Shown here in pieces: positions 47,451 through 59,510 of a stretch of DNA of 64,000 bases (position 1 is its first letter; the number at the start of each line of letters is the position of its first letter). The DNA is from Caenorhabditis elegans (taxonomy: Eukaryota; Nematoda; Chromadorea; Rhabditida; Rhabditidae), in assembly GCF_000002985.6 (NCBI RefSeq), contig NC_003279.8, positions 13,516,001 through 13,580,000 on the forward strand, in the 5' to 3' direction. Under the pieces are notes generated by a model. It was given only the letters and a program-made list of their open reading frames with translations. It was not told where the DNA came from and did no database searches. The translations under genes were made by a program, and so were the position numbers.

Positions 47451-48568
47451 AGAGTTGAACAATTACACGTGTTTCTACCAACTACAAGTTTTCAAGCAAC
47501 AATTCGAGAAAGACTACAAACAGACTCTCACGTAGATATCCGACACTAACTGGGAGCGAACAAGACGAGAGCTGTACAAAGCGAGAGGACATCTTCAACT
47601 TTTCAAATAACATAACATTGTTTTCATGTTCTTTGTATCAATAAATTACAAATTTATAATATTTTATTAGGATTTAATTAGAACAATCTTTAAAATAACA
47701 ATCTCGCTATCCTCCATCCTATCTGTCCAATTGAGTCCAAATCCTTGAATCCACAGAATCCTTGTCAAACTGAATTCAAGCCGGCACAAGGAAGTCGGAA
47801 AATTTTTGAATTAAACCACAGGGAAAAAAGATTTTACGGAACAATACTCGAGAATTAACGTACTCCATAGATTATCCATACAAATGTCGACGTCCTCCAT
47901 CCTATCTGCCCAATCGAGTCCAAATGCACAGAAGTTGCGTAGAAATAATCAAAAAAGAGAAAATTTTGACGAAAAATAGGCAGAGAATTAGAAATTTAGG
48001 CCCTAGAATTTCGAAAACCCTGTCCGCATTTTCGTTACGAGACCTCTACCGCTACAGTAGTTTCCTTTAAAGACGCAGCCTCTTATTTCTGCACCAGGTC
48101 TCAGCGCGATTGGTTTAAAAACACCTTTTCTCATTGAAATTTGAACTTTCTTTGCTAAAATTATTGATTTGATTGGTGTAAAATACCGTGCGGAGATGTA
48201 TTGAATAACTTAAGCATGGTGATATACACTAAAAACTACAGACTATAAACTACAAAAATTGAAGTAACTAATTAAAAATTCCTAAATCCAAGTGGCAAGT
48301 CACTACAAACTACAATAATAACAGCCTTTTTGACGGAAAAAAAGTGGTTGAGGCTAATACACTATAAACTACAAAAAAAAAGCATAGCCTCAACCGAAAG
48401 CATCTTACAAAATTGTTGCAATGGATAATCCCCCACACACAGTCTCACTTTAATCTCTTTCAAATGAAGAAACCTGAAGTTTCCTTTGTTTTCATCGTCG
48501 TTTTTGAATAAAATAAGTAAGAACCGCCCGTCTTCAAAAGTTCCAAAAAGTTTCATTTCTTGGCAGAA
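47451..48568. other. intergenic gap between the sulfotransferase and ground-like genes
   Basis: AATAAA at 47640-47645 is the likely poly(A) signal of the sulfotransferase gene. A roughly 40-bp segment (TCCTCCATCCTATCTGYCCA) occurs at 47709 and again at 47893. Cassette cores lie at 48235-48260 and 48300-48390. No gene is recognised. Confidence 0.6.
47640..47645 (+). terminator. poly(A) signal AATAAA of the sulfotransferase gene
   Basis: Exact AATAAA 190 bases after the stop, followed by T-rich sequence. Confidence 0.6.
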
Positions 48569-50312
48569 ATGCATGAAGTTACTGTGATTTGTCTACTAGT
48601 GTTTCTATATTCCACGTGTCAAATTGCGTTTTCCGTGCCGATTGTTGTGTCGGAATTGAATGGAGAGGTATGTGGCAATTTTGGGAAGTTTGGCAAGAAA
48701 AAATTAAGAAAAACAAAATTTCAGAAATTTTTTTAAAAATTCTCAAAAAAAAAAATTTTTTTTCTCAAAAAAAAACAAATTTTTTTTCATAATTTTTTAA
48801 AGTTTCGATTTTTTTTCCTGAAAACTAAAACCTTCCTGTTTCAGAAATTTAGCGCTGCCCCCAACAACACTCCAATCACCAAAGTGTACATATTCGGGCG
48901 GCCCGTCTACATCCGTGAGCCATTTGTGATCCCGCAACGGGATGAGCAGGTATGTCGCCTGTGGTCACTGTGTCCCGTTTCGGCTTGATCTATGTTGATC
49001 TACAAAAAAACGCGGGAGAAGAGACACAGAGTTCTCAACTGATTTCGCATGGTTAAGAAAAAATCCCGCATTTCTTGTAGATCAAACTGTAATGGGACAG
49101 CCTGACACCACGTATGCACCTAAAATTTTTCAGATAGACTTTCCAAAGCTTATCGAAGATGCTTCTAGACAACGGAAACATCGCGCTCCTTATGTAGATG
49201 AACCGGTTTTGGCGGCAAAACCGAAATATGCAGAACACAAGTATCCGTTGAAACAGTGTTATACAGAGACTAGTGGTAAGTGGACTACAAACTATAAACT
49301 ATAAACTACAAACTACAAACTAGAATTTCCAACATAAGAAATAAAAGTTTGAGGTTTTTAAAAGTGACTACAAACTACAAACTATAAAATTTTACTAGCC
49401 TCAACCAAATACATTAACTAAATATCTAGTTTTCCACGTGGTAGGAATTTCAAATTGAGACTACAAACTACAAACTACAAATTTCGTTTTTTTTTTGGAA
49501 AAAAAACTAATGCTCAATAAGTTATTAATAGTTCTCTGTTACGGTGACTACAAACTACGAAATTAACCAAGCCTCAACCAAGATGAAAAACGTTGGTTGA
49601 GGCCCAGAAACTAGAAACTACAAAGTACGGTTTTTTGTCGGAAAAATCGAAATTTCGGGTTTTTAGTCAGTTTTGGGATACATACAATCAATTTTTTAGT
49701 CTGAAACTTTCGGAAAATTAAAAAAAAATACTGGAAAAATCGTAGTTTGTAGTCTGTGAGCCTCTACCAAGAATAACTCAAACTTTGTAGTTTAGGAAAA
49801 AATTCCAATTGTTTTCAATTCTAGATCTTGAAAGACTACAAACTACAAAACTAACCAAGCCTGAACCAAGCTGAAAAACGTTGGTGGAGGCCCCAGAAAC
49901 TACAAACTACAATTTTTTTTTGTATTCGTTTTTGACACAAAATCTTGTAGCATTATATTTAAAGCTAAAAACTAAAATTTCGAATTTTTAGGTCTTCAAA
50001 GACTACAAACTACAAAAAACTATTCCAGGCTTCATGTGTTGCAACCCAAAACTCGAAAAAGTGATGTCAGAAACCGCTCTGAAAATGAAAAGCTCAAAAT
50101 CTTGCAATCTTCAAAAAATGTCTTCAATGCTTCAAGCGGCCAGTGAAAAAGCATTCGGTACGGATTTCGAAGCAATCGCTGGAACCGGAGATTTCGCGTC
50201 GAAAATCCATTTCTATTCGGATTTCGTGTGTAAAATGGAGAGGGAAGGGAGGACAATGCTCGTTTATGCAACACCAAGTCGACATAACTATGCAATGCCT
50301 TATCAATTGTAA
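48569..50312 (+). CDS. secreted ground-like domain protein
   Basis: Ground-like proteins are nematode hedgehog-related secreted cuticle/apical-matrix proteins. Exons 48569-48667, 48845-48949, 49134-49275 and 50029-50312 join in phase to 209 residues. Residues 1-22 or so are a signal peptide (V-I-C-L-L-V-F-L-Y). The C-terminal 95 residues carry the ground-like pattern: C-Y-T-E-T-S-G-F-M-C-C-N, a later C-N-L, F-G-T-D-F-E and V-C-K, then a hydrophobic L-V-Y-A-T-P end. Such genes are usually expressed in epidermis or gut and oscillate with moults (family knowledge). An AATAAA at 50341 is well placed. The gene converges with cyn-15, with 133 bp between stops. I cannot say which grl or grd number it is. 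Confidence 0.82.
49275..50020. repeat. cassettes in intron 3 of the ground-like gene
   Basis: Cores in the CTACAAACTACAAA sense near 49290-49320, 49365-49390, 49460, 49550, 49615, 49835, 49895 and 50000. AGCCTCAACCAA occurs at about 49397 and 49571, and two weakly matching 260-bp copies (from 49550 and 49835) are visible. Confidence 0.83.
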
Positions 50313-50340
50313 TTTGATATGGGAAATTAAGAAAATGAGA

Positions 50341-50346
50341 AATAAA
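50341..50346 (+). terminator. poly(A) signal AATAAA of the ground-like gene
   Basis: Exact AATAAA 29 bases after the stop, within the short convergent gap with cyn-15. Confidence 0.6.
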
Positions 50347-50445
50347 ATAAAAATTTTACAGTAAAGAAAGAGATTGAATTGAAAAAATTGTTTAAAAAAA
50401 TAATTTAAGACAGGATTTCAAACAACGGCAAAATAAAGAAATAAA

Positions 50446-53400
50446 TTATTTCAAACTAATTGACATGATCTGAATTGATTCTCTTGGTCGTCCACTTCTT
50501 TCGAATGTCGATACTTGATTGATCCGTTGAACAACACTCATTCCAGCTGTTACCTGCAATTTTTTGAGCATTAGGAGGAAATCTGCGTGGATATCTATAT
50601 TGAAAATGATTTTATGAAGGAAAATGTGCAAAATGATACCTTTTAGTGTGCTTTTCCAAAAAAAAATTCTTTGGTTTTTTTTTTTGGTTTTATACTATGG
50701 TTCTATACTGTGCATTAATATAGGTTTTCCAATATTTTAGAGAAAAAAGCTCTAAAGTTTTGGCATATTTATACTTTTCTTTAATAAAAAATTGTACTTT
50801 TTCTCATCTACAAATTAAACAAATTTTAATCAAAAAAAATTTTTTTTTTGTTATTTTTTTGAACAAGTTTTTTTTTGATTTTTCGATATTCCGGAAAATG
50901 GAAAGTTGTGACTTTTTCGAATTTTTTGTGAAAGTGCATATCGAGTTTAATAAATTGTTTTTTTTTAATTTTTAATGGGATTTTTTTTTCAAAAAATCAC
51001 TTTTTTCGAAACACAATTTTTACAAAATTAATAATGTTTTGAAAAACTTAAAAATCTGCAAGTTTTCAAAATTTCGTATTTATTTTTTCATTAAAAAACC
51101 TATTTTTTTATTATGGAAAATTTAAAAATTCGTATGTAATTTATATATTTTTCTTACAACATTTTTCTTACGATATTTTTCCCAGAAAACATTTTTTCCT
51201 CTTCCTTTTCTGTTCAAAAATAGGTTTTTTTTTGGTTTTTTGGTCGAATTAAAAAGAAAGGAAAGCAAAATAGCTTTTAATGAAATTTAGAATAATTTAA
51301 TTAATTTTTAAAATTTTCATCAATTTGAAATACGGTCTACTGAAAAAAAACTGAAATTTTAGACTTTTTTTTTCAAAAAACACTTTTCTCTTCCTTTTCT
51401 TGTTTTTTAACAGCGTTTTCAGGTAACATTTTTAAAATTTCTCTATTTTTACCTCTCCAAAAAGAGTATTCTTTCCATCCAACCAATCAGCCGGGCATAC
51501 AGTAATAAAAAACTGTGATCCATTCGTATTTCCACCACCAGCATTTGCCATTGAAACTTTGAAAGGTTTATCGTGTCGAAGTCTGGGATGAAATTCATCT
51601 TCAAAATCTTCACCCCAAATTGATTCTCCACCAGTTCCTTTTCCAGATGGATCACCAGTTTGAATCATAAATGATTTGATGACTCGATGGAATGTTAGCC
51701 CATTATAATATCCACGACGTGAGTGGGTACAGAAGTTTTCAACGGTTTTTGGACATTCATCACCGAAAAGACGAATTGTGATATCACCGAATGATGTATG
51801 GATTATTGCTTCTTTATTCAGTACTTTCTCACCTCCTTCCGTCTGTAAAATATTAAATAGTTTTTTTGTATAAATGGATAAAAATTCACGTTTATATATG
51901 ACTACTATTTTTAAATGAAGTATATAAATATAGTTATTATCGAAAAAACACGATCGCAAATTTTTCTCATAATTAATTTTTGATCTACCTTGTTGACTAG
52001 GATCCTCCCACCAAAACGAAAATACAACAGCAACAAGATTAGGGGCGGAGTTAAGTTCCAAAGGTAGATCAAAAAAAGCATATTTTTCGCCGACGCCGAC
52101 AGCCGAAACGGGGCCGATTTTTCGGCTGTCGGCTGACGCCGACAGCCGACAGCCGCACAGCCCTGTTGACAACTTGCTGGAATTGAATAATTTCCGGCAA
52201 ACCGGCAAACCGGCAACTTGCTGGAATTAAAAAATTCCGGCAAATTCGCAATTCGCTGGAATTGAAAAAATTCCGGCAAATTCGCAATTCGCTGGAATTG
52301 AAAAAATTCCGGCAAATCGGTAACTTGCTGGAATTGGAAAATTCCGGCAAAGCTGCAAACCGGCAATTCGCCGAAAATGAAAAATTCCGGCAAATCGGTG
52401 ACTTGCTGGAATTGATAAATTCCGACAAATCGGTGACTTGCTGGAATTGATAAATTCCGGCAGACCGCCAAATTGCCGGAATTGAAATTTCCGGCAAATC
52501 GGTAAACCGGCAACTTGCTGGAATTGAAGAATTCCGGCAAATCGGCAACTTGCTGAAATTGAAAAATTTCCGGAAAATTGGTAAATTGCTGGAATTGAAA
52601 ACTTCCGGCAAACCGGCAACTACCTGGAACTGGAAAATTCCGGCAAATCTGCAAACCGGCAATTCGCCGAAAATGAAATATTCCGGCAAATCGGCAAATG
52701 CCGCCCACGCCAAATATATATGCTACTTTAAAAAGCATTATACGTTTTATGGCAGGATTACACTACAAACTACATAATTTTTCAATTTTAAAATACACGT
52801 GGCAAATACTTTTGTAGTTTGTAGTCACTAAAGCCTCAACCAATTTCAAAACTACATCAGAGGCCTAGAAATTTGTGTAGTTTATAGTGCCTGAGCCTCA
52901 ACCAACAAAACCATACATCCAACGCTGTCAGTAGATCCTCCTTCTTTGGCCTCTCATTAAACACATCTCTTCCGGAAACTGACGGATTTCCTTCATCGTC
53001 TTCAACGTTATACGGCTCAGTGTTCGTGAATAGGTAGAATCGATTTTTACGCAGAGCACAGCAGACCTGAAATTACGGAGAATTTTGTAGTTTGTAGTTT
53101 GTAATTTCAGCCTCAACCATGTATTTTGGGGGGCTTAACTTTATTTTTTCAAAGTTTTTTTCCCAAAATTGTGCAAAAAAAAATGATATATTGAGATTGA
53201 AACCAAAAATTGAGTGTAGTTTGTAGTCTAAACTGTTTCACAGGCATAAATTCGTTTTTTACTGCAAAAAAATAAATAATTTCTGAAAAATTTTATCGAA
53301 ATTAGAAAAAACTGCATTTCTTGATATGAAAATCGTTAAAAAATTCATTAAAATCTTGGTTGAGGCTGAGCGACTACAAACTACAAAATTGCTTAGCCTC

Positions 53401-56036
53401 AACCAAAAAACATAGTTCATTTTGAAGTTGGTAGAGGCTAAATGACTTGTAGTTTGTAGTCTTAGCCTCAACCAAGATTTTTCTTAGCCAAAAAAAATGT
53501 CATTTTTCCTATTTTTCGACAATTTTTTCAAAATTCAAAAACATTTTTTCCAGGAAAAATTGAACATTTAACGAATTTTTCAAATGAAAATGTCACAAAA
53601 TTTGAGTAAAACTTATTTTTTTCAACATTTTCCCAAATTGTTCTAAAGAGAGTTGGGATTTGCAAAAATCAGTGTAAGTGTGTAGGTTGTAGTCTAGTTT
53701 TTTTTTGATTTTCAGAAAAAATGTTCTCGAAAATAGGAAAACACTTTTTTAATATGAATTTTCGTTAAAACTTCATTTAAAAAATCTTGGTTGAGGCTAA
53801 GCGACTACAAACTACAAAAACTGATAGCCTCAACCAAAAACAGGGTGCATTGTTGGTAGAGGCTAAACGACTTGTAGTTTGTAGTCTTAGCCTCAACCAA
53901 GATTTTTCTTTGCCAAAAAATGACATTTTTCCAATTTTCGATAATTATTTTAAAGTTAAAAATACTTTTTTTCAGGAAAAATAGAACTTTAAATGATTTT
54001 TCGATGAAAATTAATTTTTTTAAATCGATAGCTCCCCGTACCATCAACGGATCCGGATCGGTTTTCCGGTTAAGCGTCGGATTATCAGCGGCCGCCGTTT
54101 CCAGCGTGATCGCAGCACCCTGAAGCTTCTGCCGAATGTCTGGAAGTGCATTACAGAGTGAAACAGCCACAAATCGAATAGCTTCATCCCTTCCAATGGT
54201 TCTGGAAACCTCATTTGTCACCAAATTGAACACTTTCACACCAATTGGTGTCGGGTAGAGAAGGAAATTTCCAGATTGATCAAAACAGATTTTCGTGTAT
54301 TTTAACGAGTTCTTCTTGTCTTTATCCATTTCTTTTTCCGATGCAAGACGCCGACTCCATTCCATATGTTGTAGGCCGTAATTCTTATTTTCTTTCGCTT
54401 CGCAATGATATTTCTGTGTTGTTTCATCGATCAGTTGCGCCAATTTTCCGGTTTTTACATTGAAAATTCGAATTTTTCGATCCTCGGCAAACGTGGCTAG
54501 CTTCAAGCCGGACGGGTCAAAAGTCGCACATACTGGAATCGTTTTCGCCTTTACAAAATCGTAGAGATCCGTTTCTAGCTTGTATTCCCAGGTGAGTTTC
54601 GTCTCGGGAAACTGAAAATCTCCACGTTCCCCGTTCCAGCATTCGATCATTCCCGACTCGTCGATTGACACAATTATGTCCAAACTTTGACTGTACTGAA
54701 ATATGAGAGAGTTTTGTAGTTTGTAGTGGCTTAATAGGGATCTTTTGAAATTTTTGCAAGAAAAATTGATTAAAAACCATCATTTTCAGAGCTTTTTCGG
54801 TCAAAATTGAACGTTTCCACGTGGATTTTGTTTTTGGTTGAGGCTGGGGGAAAGTTGTAGTTTGTAGTGTGAGCCCCAGCTAAGAATTGTATTTTTGTCA
54901 GAAATCCACGTGGATTGCGTGAAATTTTGGATTTTTGCCGGTTTTTTTATATAAAAATGTGAAGAATAACACGAAAAATATCATTTCTTTCGAATTTTCC
55001 GTTCAAAATTAACAATTTTGAATTTGGTGAGGCTATAACATTGTGTAGTTTGTAGTCTCTGAGCCTCAACCAATTTGATATTCAAAAATCACTTCAAAAA
55101 TTCAATTTTCTTTGATTTTTACTTGGATTTTCCGTGAAAAAGTGTTTATAAGAAAAAAAAAATCAGAAATTTTGAACATTTTCTCGGTTTTTTCCAGGAA
55201 AAATCAATATTTCCACAAGGATTTTGTGTTGGTTGAGGCTGTGGAAAAGTTGTAGTTTGTAGTGTGAGCCTCAACCAAGCGTCATTATCAGAAATCCAAG
55301 TTTTTTTTTTGGGATTTTTCAATGTGGAAAATTCAGAAATCACAGAAAAAATAAGTAATTTCGCGACTTTACAGTGAAAATTGGAATGTTTTCAGAATTG
55401 GTTGAGGCTGGGGGAATGTTGTAGTTTGTAGTGTGAACCTCAACCAACCTCAATTATCTTGACTGGCGTCGAATGAAGCTTGTCCTTGATACAAATCGGA
55501 GCGGCCGTTGCTTTGCCATCGACAACAATGATTTTTCCAGAATCCGCGGCTCCAATAGCCAAATGTGCGATCGGATCGTTGCTTTGATGTACCCAATTCG
55601 CAGTTTTCGGCGGGAAATCCAGCTTTATCATGTTAATCATGTCGAAATTCTCGATATCGAACACTTTTACGGATTTATCCGCTTCACAGACGGTCGCTAG
55701 CAGTGTACCGTCTATATTTGCACAAATATGTGAGAATTCACTCAAATGACAACGGAAATGCTTGACAAACTCGACTCCTTCGGAATGCTTCTTTTTCCAG
55801 AATTTCAGGTGTCCATCGACGCTTGCAGTGATTATAAAATCGGTTTTTGTCGCGATAACGTGAGAAATTGTGTCCCGATGCATAAATGATTTCTCGTATT
55901 GGGAAGAAGACGGGATTGAACGCAAAAATTCTGATTCATGCTTGAGTTGTGGCTTTTTTGGGGCATCTGGAGCATTTTCTGGTGGATTTTCGACTCGTTT
56001 TTTTTTCGGTGATGGTTCCTTGAAGACTGGCTCCAT
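50446..56036 (-). CDS. cyn-15: WD40-cyclophilin peptidyl-prolyl isomerase (PPWD1 type)
   Basis: A nuclear, spliceosome-associated cyclophilin. Exons 55449-56036, 54042-54695, 52917-53066, 51453-51842 and 50446-50553 join in phase to 629 residues, close to human PPWD1 (646). The N-terminus has a basic nuclear-localisation-like segment (P-K-K-K-R-V, about 10-15). Residues about 50-420 are WD40 repeats, and about 475-629 are the cyclophilin domain with F-H-R-V-I, Q-T-G-D-P, S-M-A-N-A-G and G-S-Q-F-F-I-T, so the catalytic Arg and substrate-pocket residues are intact. The start is supported by an acceptor-like TTTCCAG 11 bases upstream. The exon-1 donor (GAG/GTTGGTTGAGG) lies inside a pairing-centre 12-mer. 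It shares a short divergent promoter with nyn-2. Confidence 0.94.
52083..52165. repeat. GC-rich short palindrome cluster
   Basis: GCCGACAGCCGA and TCGGCTGTCGGC alternate four or five times, forming a strong hairpin, directly beside the minisatellite array. Confidence 0.85.
52180..52700. repeat. minisatellite-like array in cyn-15 intron 3
   Basis: About fourteen copies of a 35-45-bp unit built from GGAATTGAAAAATTCCGGCA and AATCGGCAACTTGCT. Each unit contains an internal palindrome (GGAATT...AATTCC). Long Phe/Pro-rich frames in all three minus-strand registers are produced by the repeat and are not genes. Confidence 0.92.
53335..53905. repeat. duplicated cassette pair in cyn-15 intron 2
   Basis: Two roughly 430-bp copies (53340-53480 with flanks, and 53785-53910 with flanks) each carry TTGGTTGAGGCT, inverted core, AGCCTCAACCAA, then GTTGGTAGAGGCTAA, core, AGCCTCAACCAAGATTTTTC. 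Confidence 0.88.
54705..55448. repeat. cassettes in cyn-15 intron 1
   Basis: Five units near 54712, 54835, 55025, 55232 and 55398, most reading TTGGTTGAGGCTGNGGRAA, then GTTGTAGTTTGTAGTGTGAG. The last unit touches the exon boundary at 55449. Confidence 0.9.
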
Positions 56037-56378
56037 TTTTCAAAGCTGGAAATTGAAAAAATTTTGATTTAAATTGCTAGAAACTGGAAAATTCGATTCT
56101 AAATTTGTGCAATCGCGGAAATTCGAATGGTGTAGATTTACGGTAAACAACGCGCAACGCGGGATAGTGGAGTGTCGTAGTTTTGTTTTTTGTTTTTTCC
56201 TGAATTTTTCCTGAATTTTCCCTGAAAACTTATAATTTTACATGATTTTTCCTTTTTAAATTGTTTAAATAAGTGTTGTTTCTAATATTTATTAATTATA
56301 AACGATTCTTTAATGCTAAATTGCTCCATTTTTAGCCAATTGAAGCCCATCTTCGTTCAAAAAAAAAAAAAATTACAG
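56037..56378. promoter_or_regulatory. divergent promoter of cyn-15 and nyn-2
   Basis: Only 342 bp separate the two start codons, so both genes must share this region. It contains a GC-rich block (AACAACGCGCAACGCGGGAT, about 56145-56165) followed by T-rich runs and ends in AAATTACAG immediately before the nyn-2 ATG. No TATA box is evident. Confidence 0.7.
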
Positions 56379-59300
56379 ATGGACCCGCCACGACCACCAG
56401 GCACTCGTCTAGTGCTCAATACAGCTGGACATCTGATCTCCGTCCCCGAATCAATGTTCGATCAGCCGAGCACCTCATTCTGGGGAAATGGACCAACTTC
56501 AGTGCCTGTAGATGATGAATGTGATCGGGAAGAACCAGCGACACATCAAGAAAGCTCAGAAAGTGATTCAGATTACAGTGACGGAGAAGAAGCAACTCCT
56601 GAGCAATGGAAAGAGCTCGATAAGGAACTGGACAAAGTTGTAGCTTTATTGAAAGAATATGAAGCGGCAAAAGTGACGGAAACTGATCCAGTTAAAAGAT
56701 ATAGAAATCTCTGTCAACTTTCGACCACATTGAAAACTATAAGTGTAAAAGACGGTGGATGGAAGATTCTACATAAAGAGCATACGGAAAAAGAGAAATT
56801 GGCTCTTGATAGAGCGAATTTCGACATTTTAAAATTCGTTTATGCTAGACATGAAAAAATTTTGGACGATGGAAAGTCATTTATTACACGTTTTGAGCTG
56901 ATAGATGCAAAAATTGCGGATTTGATTTCTCGATTTATTCAAATGCACGGCGAGCATTCATTTCGAGCAGGTATAGTTTGTAGTGTGACGGCTTAAAAAT
57001 CAAATTTTAGAAAAAAAAACCATCCCGAAATCGAGAAAAAGTGAAATTTCCGATAATTTTTGAGCTTTGTGAATGGTTGAGGCTAAAAGATTCTTGTAGT
57101 TTGTAGTCTCTTAGCCTCAACCAAAAACGATTAAAAATTTAGATTTTTTTAGTGAGGCTAGAGAATTCCTGTAGTTTGTAGTGTGAGCCTCTACCGAAAA
57201 ATAGTGAAAATTTAGGATTTTGGTTGAGGCTAAAGGATGTTTGTAGTTTGTAGTCTGAGCCTCAACCAAAAATAGTGAAAATTCAAAATTTTGGTTGAGG
57301 CTAAAGGAGTTTTGTAGTTTGTAGCCTCTGAGCCTCTACCAAAAATAGTGAACTTTTTGGTGAGGCTAACTTATTTTTGTAGTTTGTAGCCAAAACTAAT
57401 TTTTCTCTCAAAAATTCAATGTTTCGCTATTTTTTTCTACGAAAAAATCATTTTTTCAAATTAGAAAATTTAGAATTTTTGGTGAGGCTGAAAAGATGTT
57501 TGTAGTTTGTAGTCTAAGACTCAACGAAAAATAATGAAAGATTAGAATTTTGGTTGAGGCTAACAGATTCGTGTAGTTTGTAGTCTCTGAGCCTCTACCA
57601 AAAATAGAAAATTTTTTTGGTGAGGCTAGCTGATTGTTGTAGTTTGTAGTCTGAGCCTCAACGAAAAATAATGAAAATTAAGACATTTTGAGTGAGGCTA
57701 ACTTATTTTTGTAGTTTGTAGTATCCAAAACTATTTTTTTCTCTTAAAAAGTTTAATTTTTTTTTTTTCTCAAAAATTCAAAATTTGGTTTTTTTTTCGA
57801 AAAAAATTGCTTTTAAATTAGCAAATGAACCAAAAATCAAATTTATGTAGTGTGTAGTGTGCGCCTCCACCAAAAAGTGCCAATTTAGAATTTTTGGTGA
57901 GGCTGAAAAGATGTTTGTAGTTTGTAGCCACCCACAAAACCCTCATTTTTTCAAGGAAGCCTCTCTGTCGCCGTTGGTTTTGACGAATTTCCACCTGAAT
58001 TAACATGGAGAACCACTCCAACCAATAAGATTATAATGCTTCGGCCAGTCGTCATTGATGGCGTTGCAGTGTTGAATGCCACAATGGACGATGACACGTG
58101 GATGCCCTTCATGGAAATCACCAAAAACTGCAGAGACTGGATTTATGAGCCTGAGTTGGTGGGTGTTTGTCACTGGGCTTTTGGGCTGCTTTTCTCTCAA
58201 AAATACAATTTCCAGAATCTTCCAGTCAAACCATTAACCGATATAATTCTTCTATTCCTGATTCGAGGTCACAAAACCACTGTATATCTTCCGAAATACT
58301 ATCAGGAATTTCTGTCAGACTGTGGAGTCTCGAAAGTTGATGATTTGGTGGCTTTCCAGAAATTAATTGATCTGGGCTTTATTAAATTCCTGGAGATCAC
58401 TAATCCATTCAATTTTAAATGGTTCAATGTAGTAGCAGACTTGGCTGATCGCTGTGGTGCTGTATTTGTGTCATCAGAGGATTATCGCCAGAGAAAAATG
58501 AAAATAAATTATTCAAAACCGTCGGGAAGGATCATTACGCCGTGCTTTTTGAATGCAGAAGACCGGTTATTGGTTTTAGATCCAACAATTCGGTATAGAA
58601 AGCCTGGAGAGAAGACGTATACGGTTATTTCGTCGGATCGGGTAAGAATGGATCACACACTACAAACTACAAATCGCGCTGAGCCTCACCGAATTATCAA
58701 TTTTCGGGGATTTTTTTTAATTGAAAAACGCCAAAATGTGGCATTTTTTAAGGAAAAATTGTGAAAATTATTCTCAAATTGCCGAAAATGTATAAAAACA
58801 CGCTTTCAAACAATTTAAACACTTGAAAAATGGTTTTTAAAACACTTTTATTATTAACTGGAAATTGATAGTTGAGGCTCAGACACTACAAACTACAAAT
58901 CGCGCCGAGCCTCAACAAATTATGAATTTTTCTGTCAAAATGCAGTTTTCACTGGAAAAGTGCACTAAAACTCGATTTTAGAAATGTGAATTCGAAATTT
59001 TAGATAAAATCTGTCAAATTTCATTATATTCGCTCTAAAAAGCGTTTTTTTTTTAAATCAAAATCGTCAAACATTGGAATTTTTGTGAAAAAAATCATGA
59101 AAATTCTTTTTAAATTGCCGAAAATTGAATGACAACACGTTTTCGTACGGTTTTTCACAAAAAAAACACTTGAAAAATTATGGCTGAGGCTCAGACACTA
59201 CAAACTACAAACCGCGCTGAGCCTCACCAAATTATAAATTTCAAGTTGTTTTTTTTCTCAGATCCTCCAATTCGATGAGCCCGACGACGAACGTATCAAG

Positions 59301-59510
59301 CTCAGCGAGCAACTGTACCTCGACCAACAAATCAAACTAATTTGCTCTTTGTGCCAGCTCTACCCTGTAAAAATGATTAATAAGGTGGCCATCAAGCAGC
59401 TTCTGGAGCTCGTCGTCTTCGCCGGAGCCGATTTCGAGATGCCTGGAATGAGCATAGAGGACTATGAAAAGCTGTACGATCGTTATGGACGCGAAGCGTT
59501 TTTTAACTAA
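56379..59510 (+). CDS. nyn-2: NYN-domain protein, probable RNA endonuclease family
   Basis: NYN domains are PIN-like metal-dependent RNases (family of Zc3h12a). Exons 56379-56970, 57956-58158, 58216-58641 and 59262-59510 join in phase to 489 residues. Residues 1-70 are Pro/Ser and acid rich; about 80-195 look helical. The NYN domain starts near R-P-V-V-I-D-G (227-233; Asp232 is the first acidic metal ligand) and continues through L-I-R-G-H-K-T-T-V-Y-L-P and K-V-D-D-L-V. A canonical fourth acidic residue is not obvious, so activity is uncertain. The ATG directly follows an acceptor (ATTACAG), suggesting trans-splicing. The exon-2 acceptor is an unusual TTTTTCAAG. Intron 2 is 57 nt, in frame and stop-free. 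The name is from memory of Y87G2A.7. Confidence 0.82.
57065..57935. repeat. cassette array in nyn-2 intron 1
   Basis: About eleven units in 870 bp, each GGTTGAGGCTAAAGGATNTT (or GGTGAGGCT), TTGTAGTTTGTAGTCTGAGC, CTCAACCAAAAATAGTGAAA. All units have the same polarity. The last core ends about 30 bases before exon 2. Confidence 0.93.
58650..59235. repeat. three cassettes in nyn-2 intron 3
   Basis: Units near 58655-58690, 58870-58915 and 59180-59228 share GAGGCTCAGACACTACAAAC, core and CGCGCTGAGCCTCA, spaced by about 210 and 310 bp, with partly matching sequence between. Confidence 0.86.

Noticed and set aside
51911..52738. 275-residue minus-strand frame rich in Phe, Pro and Cys
   Set aside because: Produced by the minisatellite units, which stay open in all three minus-strand frames; it also overlaps cyn-15 exon 4 context without splice support.
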